DNA of 64,000 nucleotides from JAEUIG01 sp046349775 (GTDB lineage Bacteria > Planctomycetota > Planctomycetia > Planctomycetales > Planctomycetaceae): NCBI GenBank assembly GCA_046349775.1, contig JAXMBS010000015.1, positions 18,540-82,539 of the forward strand. Reading direction: 5' to 3'. Numbering within the stretch: the stretch's first letter is position 1; every line of letters starts with the position of its first letter. Positions 32,338 through 46,800 of this stretch are shown here, in pieces. The notes under the pieces are model-generated. The model saw nothing but the letters and a program-made list of their open reading frames with translations. It had not been told where the DNA came from and did not search any database. Position numbers and translations under genes: made by a program.

Positions 32338-32822
32338 GTTCACAATTTGTTGCATCTGCTGCGTCGTATGGCGTCCGGCCACGGACATTCTCTGGTCCGG
32401 CCCGCCACATCCTAACCGCGCGCTCATGAAAAACGTTCGCCCAATTCATTCCCTTTAGCGGCAGTCACTTGCGTCCACCGAAGATTTCACCGGCAGCGCC
32501 AACGCTTGCCCCTTAGCTCTAAGCCCTCTGTCCTCCGTCATTTCCCTCTGGACACACTTCAGCGAATCCCTAGAATCCCGCCCCGATCGGCAATCCCTGC
32601 CGATTCGAGACACACGTCGCGCTGGGATTTCCCCCCCAGCGCCGCCCGATCCCGGGCGAACCGTCCGCAATCAACCCGCACGATTGTGAGCGGTCACACG
32701 GCCGCAACGGCCAATCCGGCGCACGACAGTCCCGTCCGCGCCAACAGGACCCAGCCATGAACCACACGCCGCGATGGATCGCAGTGCGTCGCTATTCCGA
32801 AACGCCGTCAGACCGGACACGC
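32338..32822. other. Divergent intergenic region with repeat remnants
   Basis: About 485 nt between divergent genes. TAGAAT at 32571-32576 is a possible -10 toward the lipoprotein, with a small CGGCAATCCCTGCCG hairpin at 32588-32602. A C/T-rich stretch near 32510-32550 resembles a dispersed repeat remnant. No gene is credible here. Confidence 0.5.
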
Positions 32823-33566
32823 ATGGACGACAATCTCCGGCTCGCGTCGCTGGTGACCGCGATCGTTGCGCTGGCGGCGCTCAGCCTGGCCGGCTGCTAC
32901 AGTCCGATGTATGGACAGCCGTATGGACAGCCCTACGGTCAACCGTATGGCCAGCCGATGTATCCTGGCACAGTACAACCCGGCCAAATGTACACACCTG
33001 GCGTTTCGCCCGGAACGCCGACGTATAACGGCGGCGCGGCCCCCAGCTCCGGCGCAACCTCCGACGCCCCGTTCTATCCTTCGAACGGTGGTGCGAGTTC
33101 GCAGAAGCTCGTCCCGAACTATGGCGACGGCACCGCTGGCTCCCCCTACTATCCGCCCGAAGGAACACCCAGTTCGGCTCCCGGCGGAACACCCGGCGCG
33201 GGAGCGTCCAGTCTTGATCAGAACTTTCAGCCGCCGCTCGGCGCCGACGGCAAGCCGATTTCGATGACGCGCGAAGTCAAAAGCATCGCCGATCAGCGGT
33301 ATGCGTACGACACGGCGAGTCACCGCTGGGTCCAGGGGGTCGTCAGCTTCGATCCACGCGACAAGTCCTGGGGCATCATCTACAACATCAATCCGTCCGA
33401 GACCGATCCATACCACGGCTACCTGACGCTGGCGGACGATCCGCGTCTGACTTCGTTCAAGGACGGGGACATCGTCCGCCTCGAAGGGGAGGTCGATCCG
33501 ACGCGCGTCGACGCGTCGAACCGCCCGTCGTATCGCGTGCAGCAGATCACGCCAATAAGTCGGTAA
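32823..33566 (+). CDS. Lipoprotein with YGQP repeats
   Basis: A 247-residue lipoprotein. The signal peptide ends in the lipobox LSLAGC with C25 as the lipidated residue, immediately followed by YSPMYGQP and tandem YGQP units, then a Gly/Ser/Pro/Tyr-rich linker to about residue 145. The C-terminal 100 residues form a compact domain with MTREVKSIADQRYAYD, RWVQGVVSFDPRDKSW and KDGDIVRLEGEVD, resembling a small beta-barrel; no function is known. ATG 32823 is preferred because it starts the signal peptide; an upstream in-frame ATG at 32757 exists. Confidence 0.78.
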   Translation: MDDNLRLASLVTAIVALAALSLAGCYSPMYGQPYGQPYGQPYGQPMYPGTVQPGQMYTPGVSPGTPTYNGGAAPSSGATSDAPFYPSNGGASSQKLVPNYGDGTAGSPYYPPEGTPSSAPGGTPGAGASSLDQNFQPPLGADGKPISMTREVKSIADQRYAYDTASHRWVQGVVSFDPRDKSWGIIYNINPSETDPYHGYLTLADDPRLTSFKDGDIVRLEGEVDPTRVDASNRPSYRVQQITPISR

Positions 33567-33571
33567 TGTCA

Positions 33572-33638
33572 ATTGCTAATTGTTAATGGTTAATTGTTCA
33601 GAACGCGAAGTCCTCACCTGACCTGAACAATTAGCAAT
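33572..33638. repeat. AT-rich hairpin repeat between convergent genes
   Basis: A perfect 13-bp inverted repeat, ATTGCTAATTGTT at 33572-33584 and its complement at 33626-33638, with extra TTAATGG/CCATTAA pairing outside. It is probably a bidirectional transcription end for the lipoprotein and parE genes. Confidence 0.65.
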
Positions 33639-33651
33639 TGACCATTAACAC

Positions 33652-35577
33652 TCACACGTCGAGGTCATCGACTTCGCCCGCTTCCTCCATAATGACCTTG
33701 TAGCGCTCTGACGAATCCGCGCCCAATAGCTGCGCGAACGTCGCATCCGCCGCCACCAGGTTGTCGATATCCACCCGCAGCAACGTGCGGGTCTTCGGGT
33801 CCAGCGTCGTCTCTTTCAGCTGGGCCGGGTTCATCTCTCCCAGCCCCTTGAACCGCTGCACGTCGGGGTTGCGATTCGCCGGCAGCGATGCGAGCAGGGC
33901 TTCTTTCGCCGCGTCATCCGGCACGTAGTACCGCTCCTTCCCGACCTCGATCTTGTACAGCGGCGGTTGCGCGAGATAGACCTTGCCGGTCTGCACGAGG
34001 TCCCGCATGTGCCGGAAAAAGAAAGTCAGCAACAGCGTCGAAATGTGATACCCGTCGCTGTCGGCGTCGGTCAGGAGGATGATCCGCCCGTACCGCAGCC
34101 GGTGCGGGTCGAAGTGCGGACCGATCCCGGTCCCCAGCGTCTCGATCAGGTCCTTGATCGACTGGTTCTGCAGGATCTTGTTGAGCGCGATCGCTTCAGT
34201 GTTCAGGACCTTGCCGCGCAAGGGGAGCACTGCCTGAACCCGCGCGTCGCGGGCGCTGGCCGCCGTACCGCCGGCCGAGTCTCCTTCGACGATGAACAGC
34301 TCGCACTCATCGGGTTCGTTGGACCGGCAGTCGAGCAGCTTGCCGGGAAGGTTGCTTTTCTTTCCGGGCGCTCCTTTGCGGCGAACCTGCGTCACCGCTT
34401 CACGACTGGCGAGCCGTGCGCGTGCCGCGAGAATGATCCGGCCCACGATCGCATCGGCGATCGTGGCATTGCTGTTCAACCAGCTTTCCACGCCAGGACG
34501 GACGAGCCCCTCGACGGCAGACGTCATCTCGGGGTTGTTCAGTTTCTCCTTCGTCTGCCCCTGGAACATCGGATCGGACATGAATACCGACAGGATCGCG
34601 ACCACCCCCTCGCGAATGTCGTCCGGCGTGATCTCCAGTCCCTTCTGCTTGATCTCGTGGACGTCCATGTAGTTCTTGACGGCCTTCGCGATCCCGCTGC
34701 GCAGGCCCGATTCGTGCGTGCCGCCGGCGCGCGTGCGGATGCCGTTCACGTAGCTGCGGACGTGCTCGTCGGTGGCGTCGGTCCAGCGGAGCACGACTTC
34801 GATGCGGACGTTGTCCTCATCGCGTTCGATCGCGAACTGCTGATCGTGCGCCGGCTTCTTCTTGTCGTCGGCGATGATCCGCTCCAGGTAACCGCGGATG
34901 CCATCGGGGTGATGCAGCTCGACCGTTTCCCCTTTGGTCTCGTCAACGAACGTGATTTTCAGACCGCCGTGGATGTAGGAGATGTCCTCGAGGTGCTGAC
35001 GGATGGTCTCCGAGTTGAACTGGATGCGGCGGAAGATCTGGTCGTCGGGCCGGAAGTAGATGATCGTGCCGCGACCGCGGAACGGACGCACCTTGCGGAC
35101 GCCGGACGTCGGCCGCCCCTGCTTGTACTTCTGCTGCCACTCATGCCCATCGCGATGCACGGTGGCGACCAGCTCCTCCGAGAGCGCGTTGACGACCGAC
35201 GAACCGACGCCATGCAGCCCGCCGCTGCGGGCGTAGTTCTTGTTGCTGAATTTGCCGCCGGCGTGAAGCGTCGTGAGGATCAGCTCCAGCGCCGACATTT
35301 TGGCCTTCTTGTGCCGGTCGACCGGGATGCCGCGGCCGTTGTCCTCCACGGTCGCGGAGCAGCCGTCCTTGTGGAGCGTGACGGTGACGTGATCGCACTC
35401 GCCGGCGAGGTATTCGTCGACGGCGTTGTCGACAATTTCCCAGAGGAGGTGATGCAGCCCGCGTGCATCGATCCCGCCGATGTACATGGACGGCCGGCGG
35501 CGCACCGCCTCCAGCCCCTCCATGACCTCGATGTCATCCGCCGCGTAAGTCGAGTTTGATTTCAGAACGGTGGCCAT
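33652..35577 (-). CDS. parE: DNA topoisomerase IV subunit B-like (ParE/GyrB family)
   Basis: A 641-residue type IIA topoisomerase ATPase subunit. The GHKL domain has EIVDNAVDE and GLHGVGSSVVNALS. The transducer follows, and the TOPRIM domain has VEGDSAGG and DADSDG. The C-terminal block RFKGLGEMNPAQL is conserved. The N-terminal DARGLHHLLWEIVDN and its pairing with a parC-like gene two genes upstream favour topoisomerase IV, although a second gyrase cannot be excluded. It unlinks daughter chromosomes together with the A subunit, using ATP. Start ATG 35577. An ABC-F gene lies between the two subunit genes. Confidence 0.85.
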   Translation of the reverse strand: MATVLKSNSTYAADDIEVMEGLEAVRRRPSMYIGGIDARGLHHLLWEIVDNAVDEYLAGECDHVTVTLHKDGCSATVEDNGRGIPVDRHKKAKMSALELILTTLHAGGKFSNKNYARSGGLHGVGSSVVNALSEELVATVHRDGHEWQQKYKQGRPTSGVRKVRPFRGRGTIIYFRPDDQIFRRIQFNSETIRQHLEDISYIHGGLKITFVDETKGETVELHHPDGIRGYLERIIADDKKKPAHDQQFAIERDEDNVRIEVVLRWTDATDEHVRSYVNGIRTRAGGTHESGLRSGIAKAVKNYMDVHEIKQKGLEITPDDIREGVVAILSVFMSDPMFQGQTKEKLNNPEMTSAVEGLVRPGVESWLNSNATIADAIVGRIILAARARLASREAVTQVRRKGAPGKKSNLPGKLLDCRSNEPDECELFIVEGDSAGGTAASARDARVQAVLPLRGKVLNTEAIALNKILQNQSIKDLIETLGTGIGPHFDPHRLRYGRIILLTDADSDGYHISTLLLTFFFRHMRDLVQTGKVYLAQPPLYKIEVGKERYYVPDDAAKEALLASLPANRNPDVQRFKGLGEMNPAQLKETTLDPKTRTLLRVDIDNLVAADATFAQLLGADSSERYKVIMEEAGEVDDLDV

Positions 35578-35702
35578 GGATCGTCCGTGACTTCAGTTGG
35601 TCGCAGTTGATTACTCATTCCCAAGCGCAGGTATGTTAGCATTCGCGGGCATTTCATCCGCGTCACTTTTCGAAATCTGCGCGGTCGCCACGCCGGCACC
35701 GC

Positions 35703-37481
<1,779 letters not shown>

Positions 37482-37543
37482 CAGCGCGTCTCAACTCCCG
37501 GTGGTCAGTCGATTCAAGATCAGTTTGTCATGCAGAACTACTC

Positions 37544-37618
37544 ATTCACCGCAGAGGCTGCAGAGAACGCCGAGGGAGTTACAACTCTCTGCGCCCCTCC
37601 GCGGTCTCTGCGGTGAAT
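37544..37618. repeat. Dispersed hairpin repeat, CACGGAGA/CACCGCAGAG family
   Basis: A perfect 13-bp inverted repeat, ATTCACCGCAGAG (37544-37556) and CTCTGCGGTGAAT (37606-37618), with further A/G-rich against C/T-rich pairing inside. It lies between the parC-like and ABC-F genes on the same strand. Confidence 0.75.
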
Positions 37619-37651
37619 CTGATTCTCTGCCAGTGCCGGACAGCAGCTTCC

Positions 37652-40042
<2,391 letters not shown>

Positions 40043-40504
40043 GGTTCCCTCGCCTGAAGTACGAAGACTGTGAACAGCAGCACGAGCGAGAAAAGTCACA
40101 GTGCCGGCCGAGCGGCACTCGTCGCACTCTTCATACTTCTGTCCGTTCCGTCGGGCCGGATATTGTAGAGACTGGGCAAATATTGCAAGCGGCGGCGACT
40201 TTAGCGAAATTTCCAGTCGGAGCGTTTCTGACGATTGCGCAGCAGTTCTAACCCTCGCGACCGTAACGGGTTGTCGAACACGCGCAATTCGGCACTTCCG
40301 GATCGAAATGACTGTACGCTGCCACCCGCGCCAGCCGAATCTGAAGACGGATTCTCAGCGCCCGCGCATCGGGGGATGCACGGAATCGCAATTTGGGGGG
40401 CAGTCGCCGGCCTTGGGGCCGGACACGCCGATCCAACGCCGCATCCACTGCCGCGCGGCGATCGTCACACGACGTGACGCGTATCGAAACACGGAGGTTC
40501 CCAC
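40043..40504. other. Divergent control region between the topoisomerase and secreted-protein genes
   Basis: About 460 nt without a credible gene. A minus-strand promoter lies at 40162-40188. A GC-rich hairpin (GCCGGCC/GGCCGGAC) lies near 40410-40422. The last 20 nt hold the ACACGGAGG ribosome binding site of the secreted protein gene at 40505. Confidence 0.55.
40162..40188 (-). promoter_or_regulatory. Sigma70-type promoter toward parC
   Basis: On the minus strand TTGCAA (40188-40183), a 15-nt spacer and TACAAT (40167-40162). The spacer is short. Transcription would begin near 40155, giving a leader of about 110 nt. Confidence 0.5.
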
Positions 40505-40954
40505 ATGTTGAGGGCGCAGACTGGTCTTAAATCGCTGGCGATCCTGTTGGGCGTGATGGTCCAGCAGTACGCCGTTGCTCAGCAGCCGATCGTCAACCCG
40601 ACAGCGCAGGCGGCCATGCCCGCGCCGGTCGCCATGGCGCCCGTCGCCGGCGCCAATCCGACGGTGTACCCGCGTTTGAACGCGCCGCTGTATCCGTCGC
40701 CGGTACAGTACGTGCCCACCTGGACGGGTTCGTCGTACATCACCAATCAGGCGCTCGCGCCGCACGAGATGCTGTACCCGCACCAGTATCGGGCGATGTA
40801 CCCGCCGTTCTACTACAAGGTGAAGGGCGGCTGGATCGTCACGCCGACCGGCGTCAAGCAGCACGAGAAGTGGGTGCTGGAAGGCACGCGCGTGAAGGTG
40901 AACTACCACGCTCACCGGTTTCCGTTCGCCCGTGCTTTCTTCGCGCCTCACTGA
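40505..40954 (+). CDS. Small secreted Tyr/Pro-rich protein 1
   Basis: A 149-residue exported protein. The signal peptide ends near QQYAVAQQ at residue 27. The mature part is Pro/Ala/Tyr-rich (NAPLYPSPVQYVPTW, YPHQYRAMYPPFYY), with a conserved-looking C-terminal KGGWIVTPTGVKQHEKW and LEGTRVKVNYH. No family was recognised. A GGAGG lies 6-7 nt before ATG 40505. It forms a cluster with two further secreted proteins sharing the same style, so a structural or surface role is likely but unproven. Confidence 0.7.
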   Translation: MLRAQTGLKSLAILLGVMVQQYAVAQQPIVNPTAQAAMPAPVAMAPVAGANPTVYPRLNAPLYPSPVQYVPTWTGSSYITNQALAPHEMLYPHQYRAMYPPFYYKVKGGWIVTPTGVKQHEKWVLEGTRVKVNYHAHRFPFARAFFAPH

Positions 40955-41077
40955 TCGAACCCACACCGGCGTGTCCGATCCGTCCTGCGTCCGCCCGCAC
41001 TCGTCGCGGTGAACGATTGGGCCTGCCTCATCACGTCACAACACACCCCGCACCCGCTACGACCCAGGAAATCTGAA

Positions 41078-41878
41078 ATGACTCGCATTTCCATCAACAC
41101 GAACTGCCGGCTGGCCATCGGCATGCTCATGGGCCTGGCCGCCGTGGCGCAGGCCCGCGCCGAGGACTTCGGCGTCGCTCGCGTCAGCGACCGGACTCGG
41201 GCCGTCGTTCGGGCGCAGTCGCCGGAATTGACCGTGGCGCCTCCCACGGAGTTGCAGTCGATCCCCGCCGTCCAGCTCACCGACTGTGAAGAACCGGACG
41301 ACGACGATCTCGAAGAATGCAGCCGGCCGGCCCCCCAGAGCTGCCCGGTCGACGCCGGCCAGGTTGTCAGCTCCCACACGACCAGCGAAGGCCTCACGCC
41401 GGGCCTGCATTACTCTGTCAGCTGCCCTGAGCACGGGGGCGTTTATGACGACGGCTGCCCGAAATGCCGGTACTTTGCCGGATTCGGCCATGGCGACTGG
41501 ACCTTGGACGCCCACGGCAACCCGGTGTGGTGCGGACCGACTCCGTTCAACTGGAACCTGGGCCAGCAGTGCGGGCAGTTCCTGCACGGACTGGGGGACA
41601 AGTTCTGCCGGGGGCTGCGGCGCTGCGATAAGCGCCTCGGAAAGATCCTGCAGGGCGAAGGTCAGCCGCTCTTCGGTCACTACCAGATCGTCTACCCGGT
41701 CAATCCCTGGTATTTCGATGGCCGTGACGGACAGGTGTTCGCAGCCGAGCAGTACGGCGGCCCGGTCTCCGTGCCACTCGCGCCGGTTGTCTACCAGCAG
41801 TACAACTACGGCTGGGGCGTGCCGTCCAGCCGGATCACTCCCGTCTCGCGTCCGCTGCCCCTGGGCGGCCGGCCGTAA
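41078..41878 (+). CDS. Secreted Cys/Tyr-rich protein 2
   Basis: A 266-residue exported protein. The signal peptide ends at ARAED near residue 27. The mature part has an acidic stretch (DCEEPDDDDLEECS) and about a dozen cysteines, including CPEHGGVYDDGCPKC and the CGQFLHGLGDKFCRGLRRC region, suggesting disulfides or metal binding. The C-terminus is Tyr/Pro/Val-rich (NPWYFDG, VYQQYNYGWGVP). No known domain. ATG 41078 starts the signal peptide; a GTG at 41009 is in frame. It is the middle gene of three. Confidence 0.72.
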   Translation: MTRISINTNCRLAIGMLMGLAAVAQARAEDFGVARVSDRTRAVVRAQSPELTVAPPTELQSIPAVQLTDCEEPDDDDLEECSRPAPQSCPVDAGQVVSSHTTSEGLTPGLHYSVSCPEHGGVYDDGCPKCRYFAGFGHGDWTLDAHGNPVWCGPTPFNWNLGQQCGQFLHGLGDKFCRGLRRCDKRLGKILQGEGQPLFGHYQIVYPVNPWYFDGRDGQVFAAEQYGGPVSVPLAPVVYQQYNYGWGVPSSRITPVSRPLPLGGRP

Positions 41879-41941
41879 TCCCGCACCCGCAAACCCGTCT
41901 CACAACGCCGGGCTCGCCCGGCGGACATCAGGGGGATTTCC

Positions 41942-42676
41942 ATGTTGATTCATACCCGCAAACTGCTGCTCAGCCTGGTGCTGGGCGGCGCCTGTGCGAC
42001 GACCGCGTCGGCTCAGGAGCAGTTCAACGAGAAGTTTAATCCGCCGCCGATCGGCGGTATCGAAGAGGGCATCCCGGCGACGCCTGCCATTGAGTCGGCG
42101 CCCGCGGACATCGCGACGCCGACAATTGAAGCGACGCCCATCGTCGAAAGTACGCCGGCCACGACGGTGTTGGCGCCGATCCCGGATGATGGCACCGCCA
42201 CGATCCGCGTCTCGGACTGCCCGCAAAATGCGGATGGCGCCAGCCAGCGGAGGAAGCACCTGCCCCCCACGGCCGGCTGGGTCGCACCTGGGCGCATTGC
42301 GACCGCGCGGACGTGGGTTCCGTACTGGAAGTTTTATCCGAATAACTGGACCGGTCAGCCGGTCGGCCCGCAGGTCCGCCTGCCGGTGATTTACACGCCG
42401 ACCGATACGACCCAGCTCGGCTACTACTATCAGCACGTGCCCCACTGGCATTCGTATGCCAACATGATCCCGCCGGTGCCGCGTCCGGTGGACTGGCACT
42501 ACAAGTACCAGATGCCCGGGCAGCCACGAATGATCTACCGTATGGCGCCGCAGGAAGACCTCGGCCAGCCGCAACCGATGCCGACGCCGGCCAACGAGCC
42601 CGCCGCTCCGCCGCCGCCGTCGCAGAACCTTGACAAGTCCGCCACAGCGCCGGAACTCCTGCCGCTGATGCGGTAA
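41942..42676 (+). CDS. Secreted Tyr/Pro/Trp-rich protein 3
   Basis: A 244-residue exported protein. The signal peptide ends at TTASAQ (residue 24). A linker of Pro/Thr/Ala/Glu (residues 30-85) precedes a compact aromatic domain with RTWVPYWKFYPNNWTGQPVGPQ, GYYYQHVPHWHSYANM and VDWHYKYQMPGQPRMIYRM, given in pieces. The tail is Pro-rich. No known family. GGGGGATTTCC lies 8 nt before ATG 41942. The strong terminator at 42699 ends the transcript of this gene and probably of the two before it. Confidence 0.72.
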   Translation: MLIHTRKLLLSLVLGGACATTASAQEQFNEKFNPPPIGGIEEGIPATPAIESAPADIATPTIEATPIVESTPATTVLAPIPDDGTATIRVSDCPQNADGASQRRKHLPPTAGWVAPGRIATARTWVPYWKFYPNNWTGQPVGPQVRLPVIYTPTDTTQLGYYYQHVPHWHSYANMIPPVPRPVDWHYKYQMPGQPRMIYRMAPQEDLGQPQPMPTPANEPAAPPPPSQNLDKSATAPELLPLMR

Positions 42677-42698
42677 GGTGCGGAACAGTTCGAATCGC

Positions 42699-42739
42699 GA
42701 CACGGCCCGATGCACTTGCATCGGGCCGTGTCTGTTTTT
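42699..42739 (+). terminator. Intrinsic terminator of the secreted-protein cluster
   Basis: GACACGGCCCGATGCA pairs perfectly over 16 bp with TGCATCGGGCCGTGTC across a 2-nt gap (the real loop is larger), followed by TGTTTTTC. A textbook rho-independent terminator 22 nt after the third gene. Confidence 0.9.
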
Positions 42740-42870
42740 CGGCGGCCAGGTCCGGCCGGGGTCGCGAGATGCGCGATGCCTCGACTGCAATGCCGAGTAT
42801 TTCCGGATTCCCTCAGGAATTCGTGAGCCGCGCCCCAGGTGTTTCTCGCACTACTCAGCGAGGGACATCC

Positions 42871-43146
42871 ATGAATATCAAATCAAACATCGCCATTGTG
42901 GGTGGTGCGCTTCTGGGTCTGCTGCTGCTCATCGACATTGCGCGTAGCCTGGCTCGGACCGGGCCGAGTTGCGACGATTGCGGCGGCGCCCTGGATGTCG
43001 CCGGACATGTCGACGATTCGCAGTCCCCGGCGACGTTTTACCGCTGCCGGGACTGCTCCCGATACATGGTGTTGCCCGATCCACCATCTGCGCAGGGACG
43101 GCCTCGACCGGCCGTCTTCACCGCGACCACGGGGGAGCCCCTGTGA
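42871..43146 (+). CDS. Small membrane-anchored zinc-ribbon-like protein
   Basis: A 91-residue protein. An N-terminal membrane helix (residues 6-25, IAIVGGALLGLLLLIDIA) is followed by a CDDC...CRDC pair of cysteine motifs (near residues 34-37 and 59-62) that could hold one zinc ion. No further domain. AGCGAGGGA lies before ATG 42871. It ends about 90 nt before the ECF sigma factor and may share its transcript; its role is unknown. Confidence 0.65.
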   Translation: MNIKSNIAIVGGALLGLLLLIDIARSLARTGPSCDDCGGALDVAGHVDDSQSPATFYRCRDCSRYMVLPDPPSAQGRPRPAVFTATTGEPL

Positions 43147-43236
43147 CACGCCGCATCACGGGGTCTTGCGCTCGGTCGCGCGACCTGCCATCATGAACTC
43201 GCCATGATTCTGGAACCCGTCTGCCGTGTCGATTGC

Positions 43237-43800
43237 ATGAGCAACGTCACACGCATTCTCCTGGAGATCGACATCGGCGACCCCACGGCGCCGGCGCGGT
43301 TGCTGGAACTCGTCTATGATGAGTTGCGCCAGATGGCTGCCGCGAAGATGGCCCGGGAACCTTCAGGACAGACGCTGCAGCCGACCGCGCTGGTCCACGA
43401 AGCGTATTTGCGGTTGGTCGATGTCGAGACGCCGCAGGAATGGAACGGGCGCGGACATTTCTTCGCCGCCGCCGCCGAAGCCATGCGCCGCATCCTGGTC
43501 GAACATGCCCGACGCAAGGCCAGCCTCAAAGCGGGCGGCGAGTTCGAGCGGATCGAATTTCACGACGCCGTCGCCGATGATCCCTCCGCGACCCTCGACA
43601 TCATCGCCTTGAGCGACGCACTGGAGCGTTTGCATACTCACGATCCCCGCAAGGCCGAGGTTGTCAAGTTGCGGTACTTCGCCGGGCTGGAAATCACGCA
43701 GATAGCGGAGGCTCTGGGGCTGTCCACCGCTTCCGTCAAACGCGACTGGACTTACTCCCGCGCCTGGCTGTACCGCGAACTGAACGGCGATCGTTGTTGA
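43237..43800 (+). CDS. ECF-type sigma factor (TIGR02999-like), partner of the Ser/Thr kinase
   Basis: A 187-residue ECF-like factor of the group found with Ser/Thr kinases in planctomycetes and acidobacteria. MSNVTRILLEIDIGDPTA and LVYDELRQMAAAKMARE mark its start, LQPTALVHEAYLRLV and NGRGHFFAAAAEAMRRILVEHARRK the middle, and KLRYFAGLEITQIAEALGLS the region 4 helix-turn-helix, pieces given separately. ATG 43237 matches the family start better than ATG 43204. The stop overlaps possible starts of the kinase gene, so the two are translated as a unit; the kinase may phosphorylate the factor or its regulator. Confidence 0.88.
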   Translation: MSNVTRILLEIDIGDPTAPARLLELVYDELRQMAAAKMAREPSGQTLQPTALVHEAYLRLVDVETPQEWNGRGHFFAAAAEAMRRILVEHARRKASLKAGGEFERIEFHDAVADDPSATLDIIALSDALERLHTHDPRKAEVVKLRYFAGLEITQIAEALGLSTASVKRDWTYSRAWLYRELNGDRC

Positions 43801-43847
43801 AGTCCTGCGAATCCCCGACCACGAATCCGACTTTGATCGCACGTCTC

Positions 43848-46800
43848 ATGGAAGCCCGTACGCCGGACATCGCTGACATGCTGGTTGCGGCGATCGAACT
43901 CGACTCCCCCGCGGCCCGCGCGGCCTACCTCGATCAGGCGTGCCGCGACGATGCCGGCCTGCGAGCCCGTATCGAAGAACTGGTCCGCATGCACTTCCTG
44001 GCGGGCGATTTCCTTGAAACCCCCGCCGCGCAGGTCGCAGAGACGATCGAACGGACGCACCTGCTCCGACTCGGCACGCGGATCGGGCCGTACAAGCTGC
44101 TGCAGGAAATCGGCGAAGGGGGCATGGGCGTCGTCTACATGGCCGACCAGGAGCAGCCTGTCCGCCGCCGGGTCGCGCTGAAGGTCATCAAGCCCGGCAT
44201 GGACACGCGGCAGGTCGTCGCCCGCTTCGAGGCCGAACGACAGGCGCTGGCCATGATGGATCACCCCAATATTGCCCGCGTCTTCGACGCCGGCATGACC
44301 GACACCGGCCGTCCCTACTTCGTCATGGAGCTGATCAACGGCATCCCGATCACGAAGTATTGTGACGACCACCACCTCACGCTGATCGAACGCCTCCGCC
44401 TGTTTCTCCCGGTCTGCCAAGCAGTCCAGCACGCGCACCAGAAGGGCGTGATTCACCGCGACCTCAAGCCCAGCAACGTCCTTATCGCCCAGTACGACGA
44501 CCTCGCCGTCCCGAAGGTCATCGACTTCGGCGTTGCCAAGGCCACACACCAGCAACTCACGGACCTCACGCTGTTCACCGATTTCGGCCAGGTGATGGGC
44601 ACCATCGAGTACATGAGCCCCGAACAGGCCCGGCGCAATCAGCTCGACATCGACACCCGGACCGACGTCTATTCGCTCGGCGTAATCCTCTACGAACTGT
44701 TGACCGGCGCCACTCCGTTCGACGCAACGCGTCTGCGTCGCGCCGGCGTCGAAGAAATGCTGCGGATCATCGGCGATGAGGAGCCGCCGCGCCCCAGTCT
44801 CAAGCTCAGCGGCAGCCAGGCGCTCCCGTCAATCGCCGCCAATCGCCGGCTCGACCCCGTCCGACTCAGCCGCTTCGTGAAGGGAGATCTGGACTGGATC
44901 GTCATGCGCACGCTCGAGAAGGAACGTGGGCGACGCTACGCGACGGTCGCCTCGCTTGCTGCCGACGTGGACCGCTTCCTCAATAATGAGCCGATCGAGG
45001 CACGTCCCCCCTCGGCTCTCTACCGCGTGCAGAAGCTCGCCAGTCGTCACACTGGCGTATTCCTGTCTGTCGCGCTGATCCTGCTGCTGCTCATTGTCAG
45101 TACGGTGCTCAGCACGTATCTGACGATTCGCGCCATCCGCGCCGAACGCCGCGCCGAATTGCTCGCCGACATCGCCAATCGCGACGCCCTCACCGCCACC
45201 GAATCCCGCGACCGCGCCGTGTCCGCGCGGATTTCCGCCGAACAACGCGAAGTCGTCGCCAGCCACCGCCGCTACGAAGCCAACCTTCTGGTGGCACGCG
45301 ATGCACTTTCGCACTTCAATCCCACCATCGCACTCGATCGTCTGAACGCCGAACTGCCCGATGCAGACCACCCCGACGTCCGCAGCTTCGGCTGGTACTT
45401 TCTGCGCGCGCGACTGAATCATCCCGAAGCGACCCTTCAGGCCCACAAGTCGGTCGTCTATCGACTGGCTTACTCTCCCGACGGCCAGACGCTCGCCACG
45501 CCCAGCGCCGACGGCACGATCAAGCTCTGGAACGTGGCGACCAAAACCGAGCAGCGAGTCCTGAACGGACACACCGGCGAAGTCAACACCGTCGACTTCA
45601 GTCCCGATGGTTCGCTGCTGGCTTCCGTCAGCGACGACAAGTCGGTGCGACTCTGGAACCCGGCCACGGGCGAGCAACTGGCGACCCTGCTCGGCCATTC
45701 GGGTAACGTGTGCGCCGTCGCTTTCTCGCCGGACGGCCACACGCTGGTCACCGCCGGGTCTGACACGACCATCCTGCTCTGGCAGGCCGCCGACCGCCAG
45801 TTGATCGGCCAACTGACCGGACATACCGCCGAGATCAACCGGCTCGCTTTCTCACCCGACGGACTCCGGCTCGCCTCTTGCGACGACAGAGGTTCCGTCC
45901 GAGTCTGGGATGTTGCCGCCCGACAGCAGATCGTCCAATTGAATGGCCACTCGAGCCACGTCCGCGGCGTTGAATTCTCACCCGATGGCAACCTCCTCGC
46001 CAGCGGCGGCCGCGACGGCGCGATCATCCTGTGGGACTGCCATACGTGGACCGAAACGGCCAAGTTCGTCGAGCAATTGGGCGGAGTCGCCGGACTTGCC
46101 TTCTCCCCCGATGGCAACGTCCTGGCAACCGTCGCGGACGGTGGCCCCCTTTGCTTCTGGGACATGGCGTCTCGTCAACTGATCGAAACGCTCAGCGGAC
46201 ACACTCGGCGTCCCTACTGGGTGGCCTTCGCGCCCGACGGCCACACGGTGGCCACGTCTGACAACGACGGCACCGTGAAGTTCTGGGACGTCCCCGACCC
46301 GCGCCGCAGCATCCTGCTGGGGCATGCCGGCAAAGTCCGCACGGTCGCGTTTTCCCCGGACGGTCGTCGGCTCGCCTCCGCCGATGCGTCGAAAATTATT
46401 CACATCTGGGACTCCGGCAGCGGACTCCCCGCCGGCGTGCTGGAAGGTCACACCGCCGCGGTCACGTCGCTCCTCTTTACTCCGGACGGGTCATCGCTCG
46501 TGAGCGCCGACGACGACGGCATAATTCGTATCTGGAACATGCCCTCGCCATCGTTCCGCAGAATTGGACTGAGCGGCGGCGCAGAACCAGAATCCGCGGC
46601 CCTGACGCCTCGACTGCAATGGCGCGCCCACGCGGCCGGTGTGCGACAACTCGCGATTTCCTCGGACGGATCGCTGCTGGCCTCGGCCAGCAGCGATGAG
46701 ACTATCGGACTTTGGCGGATGTCCGACAATACGTCACTCGGCTCCCTCACCGGCCATCTCGCCGCTGTCGACGCCGTCGCCTTTGTCCCGGGCGATCGCC

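Noticed and set aside
33967..35559. 530-codon plus-strand frame antisense to parE
   Set aside because: Shadow of parE; no recognisable motif in the translation.
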